A stretch of 64,000 nt of DNA from assembly GCA_935421135.1 (NCBI GenBank), contig OW285187.1:2914001-2978000 (forward strand), read 5' to 3'. Origin of the DNA: Bugulina stolonifera. Lineage: Eukaryota; Bryozoa; Gymnolaemata; Cheilostomatida; Bugulidae. Position numbers and translations under genes: made by a program. Below the pieces are notes generated by a model. It saw nothing but the letters and a program-made list of their open reading frames with translations, searched no databases and was not told the origin of the DNA. This document shows positions 31,901-43,700 of this stretch, one piece after another (the first letter of the stretch is position 1; every line of letters starts with the position of its first letter).

Positions 31901-34282
31901 GGTCATAGTGATGGTCATAGTTATAGTGATAGTTATAATTGCAGCAATAGTTGGAGTTACAGTCATAATAATAGTTGGAGTTAAATTTATAGTCACAGTC
32001 ATAGTGGTTGTCATACATTGTAGTTAATGTGATGGAGGGAGAAGGTTTCACTTCCTGTATGTTTAAAGTAAGTTGGTGGCAAATTATGAGTTATAGATAG
32101 CAAAGTGAATCCAATTTATTCATCTACTTCTCAGTCTAAATAGCTTGTGTTTTTTATCTGTCAGATGTCGATCAGTGATGGGGAGGACCTAACAGCCTCC
32201 CCAGATCATGAAGTTGAGTTTGAGATGAAACAGAAAGGACCAAAACACTTGGCTTGCCAGGAAGACGATGACTTCATGGCCGCCTTCGATAAGATGCTTG
32301 TAGATAATATACAGCAGAGAGCACAGGAAGCTGTCAAGGTCACTCAGGTCTGTCGGTCAACTATCATACAATATAGATGGTTGTAACTATACAATAGTAT
32401 AATAGTAGTAGTGTATGCCTCATAGAGAAGGTATTATTATAGCCGTCTTATAGAGATGGCGTTTATACATTAGCCTGAATGTAGCAAGTTGTGTAATACT
32501 CGTATGCTGATTTTACATATTTTATAGTAGTGCTGCACGATGTTGTATGAAATTTACTAAAGTTTCCAATATTTGATACCAGACATGTGATATATTACTA
32601 GCAATCCTGACTACTGCCTTCTTTACCGTTGCAGACGGACATAGCTGTACCAGTTAACTACAAATCACAGGTTCGCAAACCATCCATAGCTGCTAAAGAC
32701 CCAATGGTGGGGCAGTCCAGCAATACCACACCACAGCCGCTTAAGTTTTCTCTCATGACTAAGAAAGGTGAGTAGTGAATACAAGCATCAGTTCAGTGGT
32801 AGGTAGTCATTATACTCTTGTGGGAGGGCTGGAGGATACTTGTTACAATAGTGGCTACTGGTAACGTTGTTATAGCATAGGCCTATAGGGCTTAGACTGT
32901 GTTACTGAGTGTATGAATGTGTACCATCTTTACCCAGGTAACAAGGCTCAGTTCTCTACGCTAGACCTGGAAGTAGGTCAGCAGTTTGCCACCCGCTACC
33001 GAGAAAGAGAGATGGAGGAGAGAGCTGAGAAGGAGAAACTCAAACAGCTTGTATTGGAGATCAATGAGCGACAAGAGGAGGAAGAGCAAGCTCTGATTGG
33101 TCAGTCAAATGCGTCTGTTATACGTCATTTTATTGGGTAGTATGTCTCACTGGTTGGTACAGCAGTTAGTAGGAGAGTGATGTACATGATAATATTCATG
33201 TTGCAGCTAACCTAGAGTGCATAATTATATAATGTATGTATATCGTAGTTATACATGTGGAACAGGTTGCTGTCTTGTCTCTATGTTATATAATATACAC
33301 ACTGTACACAATATACCTGTTACATTTCACAGAAGCTGGCAAGTCCCTCATACCCAACACGAACAGAGAGAAGAAGGTGAAGTACCAGCACCAGAAAGGG
33401 GCACCAGATGCAGACCTCATATTTGGCAGCGGGCCCAAAAAGTGAGTGATTCTTTTTTATATTTGAACAGAGTTTTCCACTCATGATCTTTCTAGTAACA
33501 GCGTAGGACAACTCCAAATAAAAACATTTGACTAGGTACAATCAGTAGTGCTGTGGAGGTAAATTGTGATTTTAATCAATCTAAGTTGTCAATAGCAATC
33601 ATTGGGGAGGGCTCATCTTAGTTTGTTTTATATGTTCCAATTCCCAAGATTAATTTCATGAAGTGGGGCGGGCTGAATACACCCCAATCTCAGTGTGAGA
33701 GGAAAACTTCCTCCTACAACTGTGTTCATTGGTATTGAATATACAACCTACTGCACATCTAACTATTTACTGGCCTTACAGTTTGATTGGGGCAGGTAAT
33801 ATTATCAATCAGCACACACTATACCCACATTTTATGACGCAGAATTCAGTATTATCTCCCCTGTGATTAATTAGTCTCTTTCCTTGACTAATGTATTAAC
33901 TTTTCAAATTTTCTGAACTTGGTCTTTACTTGACTTAACACAGTTCAGTCTGACTCATAACATTGCAGTCTGACTTAACACAGTTCAGTCTGACTCATAA
34001 CAGTGCAGTCTGACTTAACACAGTTCAGTCTGACTCATAACAGTGTAGTCTGACTTAACACAGTTCAGTCTGACTCATAACAGTGCAGTCTGACTCAGTA
34101 GTCGTTCTCTCTATCCTTGTTCAATGTAGTTGTCTGTGTATTCATCTCTCTACTAGTCCAGTGCCTGTGGATATAAAAGACTATTGGTGTTGTATTGAGC
34201 AATATTTTTATTGGGTACACTAAGCTGTACACTGCTCTCATAACTTTTTTGTTTGTATGATTTTAGTTGTTCCAAGAGATGA
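22948..34282 (+). CDS. UPF2: UPF2, nonsense-mediated decay scaffold with three MIF4G domains
   Basis: Twenty-six exons join in phase to 1230 residues (human 1272): 22948-23109, 23339-23422, 23790-23874, 24146-24222, 24435-24515, 24901-25050, 25368-25585, 25921-26053, 26244-26378, 26668-26707, 26841-27056, 27225-27368, 27538-27724, 27938-28104, 28685-28857, 29299-29484, 29802-29945, 30465-30684, 30864-30982, 31146-31329, 31632-31816, 32165-32347, 32635-32767, 32938-33099, 33333-33441, 34267-34282. UPF2 bridges UPF1 and UPF3 at exon junctions. Landmarks: charged coiled N-terminus, LDSSLKKNTAFVRKL, MIF4G-1 (FCRHCGSDYAGLVPRK), acidic linker, MIF4G-2 (LPFYARLVATLYPCMPDV, FSHHNIDMACALLETCGR), MIF4G-3 (GELYNYRMVDSAVIFKTLYS, LLDTCGQYFDRGS), acidic tail and UPF1-binding C-terminus (INERQEEEE, KGAPDADLIF). 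The first donor (GAG/gtcggc) is atypical and the last exon adds only six codons; these two ends are least certain. Several introns hold minisatellites. Confidence 0.96.
26409..26618. repeat. degenerate GATGTCATAG repeat in UPF2 intron 9
   Basis: Repeats of TAGTGATGTCATAG and TGATGTCATAGTTAGTGATG, with variants, run for about 210 bases between exons 9 and 10. The core TGATGTCA resembles a CRE-like octamer, but the number of copies argues for simple repeat expansion. Confidence 0.85.
28351..28660. repeat. 10-bp minisatellite TGTTACCATG in UPF2 intron 14
   Basis: About thirty copies of a ten-base unit, TGTTACCATG with TGTCACCATG and TATTACCATG variants, fill the intron up to about 25 bases before the exon 15 acceptor. 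The array is open in all three plus frames by composition only and is not coding. Confidence 0.95.
29936..30355. repeat. 28-29-bp minisatellite starting on the UPF2 exon 17 splice donor
   Basis: Units of the form ACCATGTATGTGTAGATATA, later ACCATGTAGGTGTAGATATA with an added CATGTACC, repeat about 14 times. The first unit includes the last bases of exon 17 and its donor (TACCAT/gtatgt), and the next units copy that junction. Confidence 0.93.
31885..32010. repeat. degenerate CATAGTGATAGTTATAG repeat in UPF2 intron 21
   Basis: Irregular short repeats of TCATAGTTATAGTGATAG type occupy about 125 bases in the intron. No other content was seen. Confidence 0.75.
33934..34097. repeat. 40-bp minisatellite, four copies, in the last UPF2 intron
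   Basis: Four units of about 40 bases, each CTTAACACAGTTCAGTCTGA followed by CTCATAACAGTGCAGTCTGA, run head to tail between exons 25 and 26. Confidence 0.93.
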
Positions 34283-34590
34283 CTAACCCTAATGGAAAGT
34301 TGTTGGAGTTGTCACTCCTTGACTGTGTACATAGTAGCAGTATTAGTGCTAATAGAACTATGCCAGTAGAAGCTTTGCATAACTAATGGCATTAGGGAAC
34401 TTAGTGCTTTGAATGGTAAATTAGTTTATCTGTTATATAATACACTGTATGTGTTGTGTACACAAGTTCTAACAATAGTTGCTATTGCTTGTCTTATGGC
34501 AGCACTGTAGTTTGAATATAATTATTATATTAATATTATATATTTCATATGTTAATCAATCACTATAATGCTGTTGATATGTCAAGTGAT

Positions 34591-34596
34591 AATAAA
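34591..34596 (+). terminator. AATAAA poly(A) signal for UPF2
   Basis: A perfect AATAAA lies about 310 bases after the UPF2 stop codon, a plausible 3' UTR length. Confidence 0.55.
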
Positions 34597-35512
34597 GGCA
34601 CATTTACATAATGACTTTCTGTTCAATGGAATGTAGGAGTGTTAGTGGCCTTGGGTATACCCATCAAAATAATATGTGTTAAAGGGAGGTCAACCACAGC
34701 CCCCCAACCACTGCTAGGAAACTTGATGGTCTGGGAGTAGTTAATACTGAGGACCTACTATATAGACCCTAATAGCATATTGTGTTGCAGATTTGCATAC
34801 ATACTGGTAACCGAATAACCTGGGTTGGTGCATCAGCTGGGTGGAGGAAAAATTAGAACTCTAGCTAGCCACACTCAGTGTGGTGCTGAGCTGTAGACTG
34901 GGTTGTAAACTATGTATGTGTTGTATCATTGCAGTCTGGACTCTGGGTGTATTGACCTCCAACTGCTTCCTGGCCTATTATTGACCAAGGTAGTCTGGTC
35001 AATAATGTTTCATTCATAATATAAAATTAAGGTGGAAATTATACTATTTAATTCAAAGTCTTATTATTAGTAGCAATAGAATATACACTGTATACTATAG
35101 ATTCTATTGTTATGGGATAATATTTTACTGTCTGTTTTGGCTTTTGTCCAAAACAAACTTGCATGGCTAGAGTATATTTGTGAGCTAAAGTATTACAAGT
35201 AGTCTATAAATGTGCATTACATATACGGTGTTGCGGTATGTACATTGCTTATGTTGAAGTACTGGGTGGAACCATAACATTTACTATAAGGCTGACTAAT
35301 TCTTCATTGATAAGAAAGAAATTTATATTATTCTATTATTTGATTGATGTAAACAATACAAATCAAAGGTTGAGTACTGACACACCTCCTATTTGCAAAG
35401 ATAAATCACAGTCTATTGAATGAATTTATTGTCATTATGTATGCATAGCTGCTCATAAATATCACTTCAAGATTATACTAATGTCTCTCAAGTGGACCTT
35501 ATAGTGTCAAAA

Positions 35513-35872
35513 TTCATATCTGCAACTACCTGTGTAACAGCTAGACCCTCATATCTACAGCTACCTGTGTAACAGCTAGACTCATATCTACAGCTACCTG
35601 TGTAACAGCTGGACTCATATCTACAGCTACCTGTGTAACAGTTAGACCCTCATATCTACAGCTACCTGTGTAACAGCTAAACCCTCATATCTACAACTAC
35701 CTGTGTAACAGCTAGACCCTCATATCTACAGCTACCTGTGTAACAGCTAGACTCATATCTACAGCTACCTGTGTAACAGCTGGACTCATATCTACAGCTA
35801 CCTGTGTAACAGCTAAACCCTCATATCTACAACTACCTGTGTAACAGCTAGACCCTCATATCTACAGCTACC
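35513..35872. repeat. 32-35-bp minisatellite, about ten copies
   Basis: Units reading CATATCTACAGCTACCTGTG then TAACAGCTAGACCCT, with short deletions, repeat about ten times between UPF2 and the sulfotransferase gene. Two lengths of unit alternate, which suggests a higher-order repeat. Confidence 0.93.
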
Positions 35873-36190
35873 TGAATTAATAACTGGCTCTTCATTTGAT
35901 AATGTGTGGAAAGTCCTGCTTCGGATGTAAGTAACATTTTACTTTGCTTACATACATTGTATAAGAAATTGTGCATACAGTAATACAATATTATACGATC
36001 ACTGTAACACAATATACATCTCAGCAGCAAGGATTATAACGTGTTATAGGCTGTGTTTAGGTGTGTTTAGGCTAGTATTATTGTGTAGGAAAATTAGGCC
36101 GAACATGTACTACAGTAATGTAATATAATAACTCTCAAGACATTTTACTTTATTTAAAGATAAGACGGTTCCCAATTTTGTTACGGGAGT

Positions 36191-36760
36191 GCAACACACT
36201 ATCACATAACACTCCTATGCAACACACCATCACATAACACTCCTATGTAACACACTGTCACATAACACTCCAATGTAACACACTGTCACATAACACTCCT
36301 ATGTAACACACCATCACATAACACTCCTATGTAACACACTGTCACATAACACTTCAATGTAACACACTGTCACATAACACTCCTATGTAACACACTGTCA
36401 CATAACACTCCAATGTAACACACTGTCACATAACACTCCTATGTAACACACCATCACATAACACTCCTATGTAACACACTGTCACATAACACTCCTATGT
36501 AACACACTATCACATAACACTCCTATGTAACACACTGTCACATAACACTCCTATGTAACACACTATCACATAACACTCCTATGTAACACACTGTCGCATA
36601 ACACTCCTATGTAACACACTATCACATAACACTCCTATGTAACACACTGTCGCATAACACTCCTATGTAACACACTGTCACATAACACTCCTATGTAACA
36701 CATTATCACATAATACTCATATGTAACACAATATCACCTAACACTCCTATGTAATACATT
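36191..36760. repeat. 28-bp minisatellite, about twenty copies
   Basis: Units of ACACTCCTATGTAACACACT then GTCACATA run for about 570 bases. ACTGTC, ACCATC and ACTATC variants occur in pairs, indicating expansion by two-unit blocks. It ends about 40 bases before the sulfotransferase start codon and so occupies its promoter or 5' UTR intron. Confidence 0.95.
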
Positions 36761-36807
36761 TAAGCATTATTCTCAGCATTTAATATTATTCTTTACAGAG
36801 TTATAGG

Positions 36808-38558
36808 ATGTTGATTGTACCTGCACTCTTATTACTCAGACTACGAATTAGTAAGATGTTAAAGACTAACCTCATCATACTACTGAAGAGGGGCATCATA
36901 GTCAGCACCATACTGTTTGTAATAGTAATGATCCTACCCAGCACATACATGTCTAAAGGGGCCGGTCACTCTTTTGGCATGATTGTTAGTAAGCACACAG
37001 AGATAAAATCTCAAGCTAAACCAGTATCAAATATCTCCAACCTGGTGCTCAGCGTCAGGAATATGTGCCAGTCAATCAACAAATCTCAGATAGCGAATCC
37101 TGCTACTCTGCTTTATTCCAAACGCCTTAATTTGATATACTGTCCAGTTTCTTTAGCCTTCGATACAGAGTTTAAACAAGCCTTGCTAAAATTGGAAGAC
37201 AAGAAACTGGTGTTGAAATTACGCTACAAACTCTCAGATCATCAGGCTATACATTCTGAAGCGCAGAAATTGAATCTGAAACAGTCACTGAGATTCAGTC
37301 CAGAGAGCCTGAACTCTGGTGTGCACCAGTCACTGATAATAGTCCGAGATCCTTGGGACAGATTAGCTACAGCTTATCGGAGGGGCCTAGGTACAGCGAA
37401 GTACATCAGTATCTGCCATGAATACATGAACCCATCTTCCAAAGTATTAACATTTGATGGATTTCTGCAATGCCTACTGCGCAATTCTAAAGATTCGAGT
37501 AGTTTAAATAAACTGGAATCCTCATTGTCACCCACACATTCCGTTTGCTCCGTGTGCCGAGTTGCATATAACTTAATAGGTTGGTATTCTAGCTTTACAT
37601 TCATTCTTACACTCCTACCTCTCAGTATTCAGTATGAGCATTGGATTACTTGTAGAATTTTATTACTCATTCATAATGTGCATGACTATAAACCAAAGTA
37701 TCTACATGTACACTTGAGCTTAATGCTGAATATAATAGAACCTGTATTCAGATATTCAACGCAGCAGCGTGCAAGTCTATCATTCCACATTATACCATAT
37801 TTTAGAGGGCTGATAGATTAGACTATGAACTGCGTATAAAAGTTCACATATCTCGCTCGTTCCCGATTCAACAGCTTGCATGACATTCATGTAAAACAAT
37901 TTGCATATTTTCTAGTTTAGTATTTTACTTAGCAGCGGTGACAGGTTCTAGACAGTTATAATATATAAGATACAGTTTTTGGCTATGGCCCCAACTCATA
38001 TTTTCGGCATAGTGTGGCTATACAACAATTACTTTTTACTGCATATGGTCCCATCCTACACTATGGTGTCGAAAAATTGGTTACTATATATGAAAACAAA
38101 ATCTAATGACAACGGCACGTGTACACTTAAACTTGTCACACATGACACGTATTCATTCCAGACCTCAGAGATATACTGGAAACCTACATTTCACATGCAC
38201 ATATTACATACATAGTGATGGGGTAGATTCTACAGTGGTGCATATACAGCGTACAATGTAAACTCAGGCAGATGTACACAGTAGTCCTGAAAATGACATC
38301 ATCTACATGTACTTCTATTTTTATTTTCTAGTCAAATTTGAATATCTGAAGACAGATCTTGCTGTTCTATTGTCCACCAAGAGTTCTGATTCATACAGAA
38401 AGTTCCAGGAGATAATTGGACAGGCTACTAGAAATTTTACCCTTAATAAGAGTTCTAGAGACACAGCATACCTTTCATCAATAAGTCGGGCATCCATAGA
38501 TGGGATCCAGAGGCTATATGCTTTAGACTTCAAACTATTCAACTATCCATTGTTATAG
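36808..38558 (+). CDS. HNK-1/chondroitin-type carbohydrate sulfotransferase-like protein
   Basis: Exons 36808-37579 and 38332-38558 join in phase (G/TC) to 332 residues, the length of CHST8-14 proteins. A hydrophobic segment at about residues 29-46 fits a type II Golgi anchor. The 3'-phosphate-binding motif is clear: VRDPWDRLATAYR (179-191). The end of the family is also clear: CSVCRVAYNLI, KFEYLKTDL, then LYALDFKLFNY. Such enzymes transfer sulfate from PAPS to glycans. Odd: the 5'-phosphosulfate motif, usually close to IYCYVPKVACTNWKR, reads IYCPVSLAFDTEFKQ (110-124), so the conserved lysine, proline and cysteine are missing. It may be inactive or divergent. An acceptor-like TTTACAG at 36792-36798 suggests a 5' UTR exon upstream. 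Confidence 0.85.
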
Positions 38559-38643
38559 CTATCTGAATGTCTGTGGATTAGAAAGGTGTTTTTATTTTTA
38601 CATGTATAACAATCATAGTTATTGTTTCACGTAAGTCAGCTAA

Positions 38644-38649
38644 AATAAA
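38644..38649 (+). terminator. AATAAA poly(A) signal for the sulfotransferase
   Basis: A perfect AATAAA lies 86 bases after the stop codon, before the 27-bp minisatellite. Confidence 0.6.
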
Positions 38650-38659
38650 CTTTATTGTT

Positions 38660-38821
38660 GGTACTAATGCTATGTTATGATATTATGGTACTAATGCTAT
38701 GTTATGATATTATGGTACTAATGCTATGTTATGATATTATGGTACTAATGCTATGTTATGGTATTATGGTACTAATGCTATGTTATGGTATTATGGTACT
38801 AATGCTATGTTATGATATTAT
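38660..38821. repeat. 27-bp minisatellite, six copies
   Basis: Six units of GGTACTAATGCTATGTTATG plus ATATTAT lie directly after the sulfotransferase poly(A) signal. Units four and five share a G variant. Confidence 0.95.
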
Positions 38822-39089
38822 TGAAATTGAATTATTGTGTATTGTCAGAGCCTCATGTACATGTGGTTACTGTATTATTGCTTCAGGCATATATTCTATA
38901 GAGGGTTGTGTTATCAAGGATACTGAGATCTATAATAGCATACTTATTGTATATTTTTCTGTTCATACATAAATAGATGGCACATTCCTCGTGTGTTTAA
39001 CTTTTATAAATTTCCAAATTGGGCAGTTCCTGTAGTTTGATACATGAATTGCACCTTCCTTGACTAGTCTCTCATCTCTCTACACCAAC

Positions 39090-39480
39090 TCCACAGTGTA
39101 TGCTTCCTTTGGGCTTGCCTTTCCAAACTGGCACGTGATAGGACTAGGAGTCTGACAGATCCAGGCCGATTTATGAAAATATTTTTCGGCACACATCTGT
39201 CACAGGGTCGCGAACATACCGGCCTGGGCCAAACGCAAAATAAGAAATCAGGTGTGCCAATGAGCTAGGGATAGTTTCGTCCGGCCAAGAAAAATCCTAG
39301 GCCAATAGCCCTTCTGGCCTTGATCGGACGGCCATCTTGTATTTTATTTGCGACCCGGGTCCGTCCAAGAGGTCGCGAAGACACCTATAGCACCTGTGTT
39401 GGCCTATTCTGCTGCAGGTCAGCACACATAGGTGCTAGGCCCAAGGAATTGGTTTGGCTAGGCTCTCAAGTAGTTCAGTG
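39090..39480. mobile_element. G+C-rich structured island, possible non-autonomous element
   Basis: About 400 bases are clearly richer in G+C than the flanks and hold two GGTCGCGAA sites about 160 bases apart, a TCCGGCC / GGACGGCC imperfect pair, and a hairpin of ACACCTATAGCACCTGTGT (39381-39399) with ACACATAGGTGCTAGG (39424-39439). There is no open frame of note. A decayed transposon or SINE copy is the simplest reading. Termini were not identified. Confidence 0.35.
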
Positions 39481-40610
39481 TCATATTTGTTGATGGTAAT
39501 ATAAGATAATGGCCATTACCAGTATATATTTTTTGAGTGAACTTGTCCAATTCCCTCTTTTCTTTCCTAGGGTTTAACAGCAGTGTAGCTGCTATTGACT
39601 AGAGAGAACCGCTCCCCCATAAACTTGGATATGAGCATGTTAGTACTAACAATAACAGCAATGTAGTATCTCCACATGTGATCACAATTGACCTGTGAAC
39701 AGAATTTATTCAACAAAAGATTGTGAGTTACCAACAATACAACAAAATGCATGAGCAACCATCCTTTGGTTTAAACTCGTTCAGTTATACTCCAATTTCT
39801 TACCACTACCCTTACATCAAGAAGCAAATTACTAAACCTACTAATCCTTCAAGCTTTGAGATTGGTTATAAATAATCCAATAAACCCCAGAACCAGAGTA
39901 GCTACAGGAAATAGCTACTAATATGCCTGCATGTAGGTCCTAAGCTGAAATATCATGGTAGCCAGGAGCAAAGCAGCAGGAATTCTATAATTTAGTGGTT
40001 CAGCTCCATACACTTCATGCTTCATGCCACTGAGCAGTATTTGAGTGCAAAATATGTGGTGTTTGAGTTTCAGTAGACAGATGTTTTTAAAAATCCTAAA
40101 CCTTCATCAAAATACTGATATGCAGCAGAACTGGGAATTTCATGATATTTTACGATTTTTCAACAATAGTAATTGTGCTGCTATATATGCTGTCCTTCAC
40201 TCTCTATATCTGTTTTGTTATTAGAGTTATCAATGTGAAACATACCATTTTTTTAGAACAAGACTAGCTGACTCTGAATCTATAATCAAATTTATTGTAG
40301 CCTAAGTGGTTAAAATAGAGTAGGCCTATAAATATGTCTCATTTTTCAAAAATTAGCTGGTACTGAATGAGTTAACTTTAAAATACTAATAGCAACAACA
40401 TAGGCTAGTTTAGTGTAATATGTGTTCAAACATGAAGTAATACTGGTCGAGTGTTTATCGCTACAGTCAAAATTCATAATCGCATGTGATTATGAATAAA
40501 TAAACATAAATACATATAGTGCAGTTTTAGTCAGTAAGTAATATGGTGTTACCAAACATATATATTCACAAAACACAGGTTTTTACAAAAATTGATAATT
40601 TTTTCTTCGC

Positions 40611-40616
40611 TTTATT
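40611..40616 (-). terminator. AATAAA poly(A) signal for the peroxidase (minus strand)
   Basis: Plus-strand TTTATT reads AATAAA on the minus strand, about 160 bases after the peroxidase stop codon. Confidence 0.55.
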
Positions 40617-40776
40617 AATATATCAGGTGGTAAAGACAACAGGAGACAGCAGGGGGTGAAAAAAGTATTGCGTTCACCTAAAAAAATTATCAACTTGTTG
40701 TGTAATTTAGTCACTTAGAGCCTGTGTAATTTGCTAAAACTTGAAAATGTCTACAGTGTATGTGTAAAAGGTTTGC

Positions 40777-43700
40777 TCAGTAATAGCTGGCCTGCCTCAA
40801 AGACACTCCTCTTGGTACAAAATGTATCATCTTTGTAAATACCTGAAATATGACATTATATCATAGAATTCTATGTGCTTAGTGTCTTGGAAAGTACATT
40901 CATGTGTAAATATCACTCTAATTACTCAATAATTATGGTGATCTAATTGCTTAACATCATGGCTTACATCTTTATAGCCTAGCACAGTTCAGTTTAGAAC
41001 AGAAAAAATATAACACCACTAGTGACCGGTTGACTTGGGAAGCAGCAACAGGCCTTGTGTTACTGAGAATATGAAATTGAAATACAGCTTTTCAATAATG
41101 TCCTTCCTCATCATAATACCAATGGTGGAAGAGTAGTACATTGTACTACTTGTAGGGAAGGGATTCCTTGGTGGGTTGCTATACACCAATTGTATGTACA
41201 GCCGTATTGTAAGTGATACACATAAGTAGGTAATACTTACTCTGCTAAACTCACTAATCCACAGGGCATTATCTTCTGCAAACATCTTTACTAATGGGTA
41301 AGTACTAGACTGGCGGGGTTGAGTCTGGCTGACTCTGTAACGTAACAAATAAGTTATTAGTAGTAGCAACTACATGTAGTTTTACTTCCTTCCACAGTAA
41401 CATGTACACATAGTAAACTGAACTTATTTACCTCCCAGTGTCATCTGGATCAATGTCTCTCACCAGACAGATATCAGAGTTGAGCAGCAGAAACTCCAGC
41501 TTTCCATTCTTAGCTGGGCGCACCCACTGCCATTTAGGCTCACCGCTCCTATCTCTCCGTGGAGCATTTACCTAAATAACTGAAAGTTTTACACTAACTG
41601 TATCAGGTGATTCCCAACTTTATTAATAGGTATAGTATTCAAATTTGCAGAGAGGGTACAACTTCACACAAATCCGGTGTTCATAATATGGTTAGTAGCT
41701 ACTTGTATGTCAAAGAGGTCTTACTGGTTATTGCATCAATCAGATGCCCTTACTGTGAAAGAAAACATAAAGGTTCTAAGGCTATGTGAACCTATAATAT
41801 TACTACTAACTGAGGTTAGCATGAGCTCCTGCCACTCCTGGCGCTAATAACCAGTTTAGCAGGGCGAGTCCCAAGTCTACTATATTTTACCTGTCTCCAT
41901 TCGTCGGCTCTTGCAATCATGTCTACGTAGTACTCATTATCTAGCCACTGGGCATGTGCAGTAAACATACCCTCAAATCCAGAGGCTCTAGCCTTAGCAT
42001 CTCCAACGGTATGAGCCCCTGCAAGGCGATAAATACTCAGGTTTATGTTCCACTTACCTTAGAAATAGGACTTTATTTCCTACTCTACTACAGTGCAATA
42101 ACCATTTAATGTTTACTCATGGGAATTATGTTCTCTCTGTGTAGGCTGCATCATTATTCATTACATTATACATGTATGTATCTCAATTCTTTTGCATACG
42201 ATTACATGTGTATAAAGATGCTTTAAATGGTGGAAAGACAGAATAAATGGGACAACTCCTTATCGTAGTCGTGATCAAAAGCTAGGCAATATTAATAGGT
42301 GGTGCGTGTATGTTGATAGGTGGTGTGTGTACTATGTTCATGGGTGGTGTGTGTATGTTGATAGGTGATGTGTGTACTATGTTCATGGGTGGTGTGTGTA
42401 CTATGTTCATGGATGATGCTTGTATGTTGATGTGTATGTTGTATGTTGTATGCATATTAGATTTGTAAGTTTGACTCACCAAGCAAAGCTACTGTCTCCC
42501 TTGTGCTGAAATAGAAATTGTTTCTGAAGAATCTAAGAGTATCTCTGAGGCCAGCTTCAGATCTTGGAAATTGATTGCCTGATGTTTGATTAGCTATAGT
42601 CGGGTGGCAATCCACCCTCCCAAACTTTATTGGTAGATGAGGTTCTGGACTCCTGGTATCGGGATAGCCTGGCTCCAGTTCCTCACTAGTGGGAGGTTGT
42701 CGGGCTCTCTGAGCGTTCCTCAATTTAGCTTTCTCAATCCTTCTCCTTTTCTCTAACTGCTCCTGCCTGAGTTCTTCTGAAAATGATGTTTACTAATCAC
42801 ATGTTATCACACAGGCTTCACACATGGTACCTGAGAAGATTTAGGTTTAACCACAAGGTCTTTCTTAACAGTGATGCTGTTAGATATACATTGCATGTAT
42901 AACTTGTTTTACAGGCTCATCTCTTCTCCAAGATTAAAATATTTGCTATTGAACCCAACACATTTGATTTTTATCATGCTTTGGTTAGTTGGTTGCTTTT
43001 TCCTGTGTATAAATTTAGCGAATACAAATCCACCCAAACATTCATACGAACCACTTTCTCTCTGAGCTTCTTTAAACGCATGTATAACAGCTTCATTTGC
43101 ACACAGAGCCCAGAAGTCTGACCGACTCATGTATTCTCTAACTCTTCGTAATTTCCATGCTTCGTTCAGAGGGTCCATGTACGCCTCGAGACCTGAACAG
43201 TTCAACAATATCCAAACTGAAGACTTGACTGGTAGTCTCTAAACACAATGTTTAGAGCTTATCCCATGTCCATCCACTCATTGCATAACAAATAAATTGG
43301 TCTAAAAGTGTGAGTATAAAAAAGTGGGTTAGGTTGTATTACATGACTTTTTAGAGTTTGACAAACCTTTGTTTGCGGGATTAGTTAGGTCGATGCAGCC
43401 ATTGCATCCTCCCAGACAGTCATGGAAAGCAAGTCTAATGAATCCAGGAGCGTAACGGTTGGTCCTGAGAAGACCTTGACATATAGCCTGTGCTCGCTTC
43501 ACCTAAATGCACCCACCAACTATCTCTATACACACTTAACAGTTTAGTGTACACAAATGTACTTGTAGGTATATGCTTGAAACCTTATATTACCTGTATA
43601 TTTAGTTTTATTAATTTCCTAGTTACAATAGTTCCAAAAGAGCACAACTCCCTTGTTAAAGAGGGAAAGCTTCCAGTATATACAGAAAATTTTTGAGTTG

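Larger units (their letters stand above)
34283..36807. other. spacer between UPF2 and the sulfotransferase
   Basis: The region holds the UPF2 3' UTR with its poly(A) signal, about 0.9 kb of unremarkable A+T-rich DNA, and the two minisatellites. Short open frames near 35238-35423 show no family features. Confidence 0.5.
38822..40776. other. spacer between the sulfotransferase and peroxidase genes
   Basis: Apart from the G+C-rich island the region is A+T-rich with no recognised exon. Its right end is the 3' flank of the peroxidase gene, with a minus-strand AATAAA at 40611-40616. Confidence 0.45.

Noticed and set aside
35513..36760. Regularly spaced repeats as a CRISPR array
   Set aside because: The units are contiguous head-to-tail minisatellites without unique spacers, in a eukaryotic genome with introns.
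39567..39715. Minus-strand open segment after a TTCACAG acceptor, considered as the peroxidase last exon
   Set aside because: It shows no peroxidase residues. The exon at 40777-40842 fits better (VFTKMIHF) and has a poly(A) signal after it.
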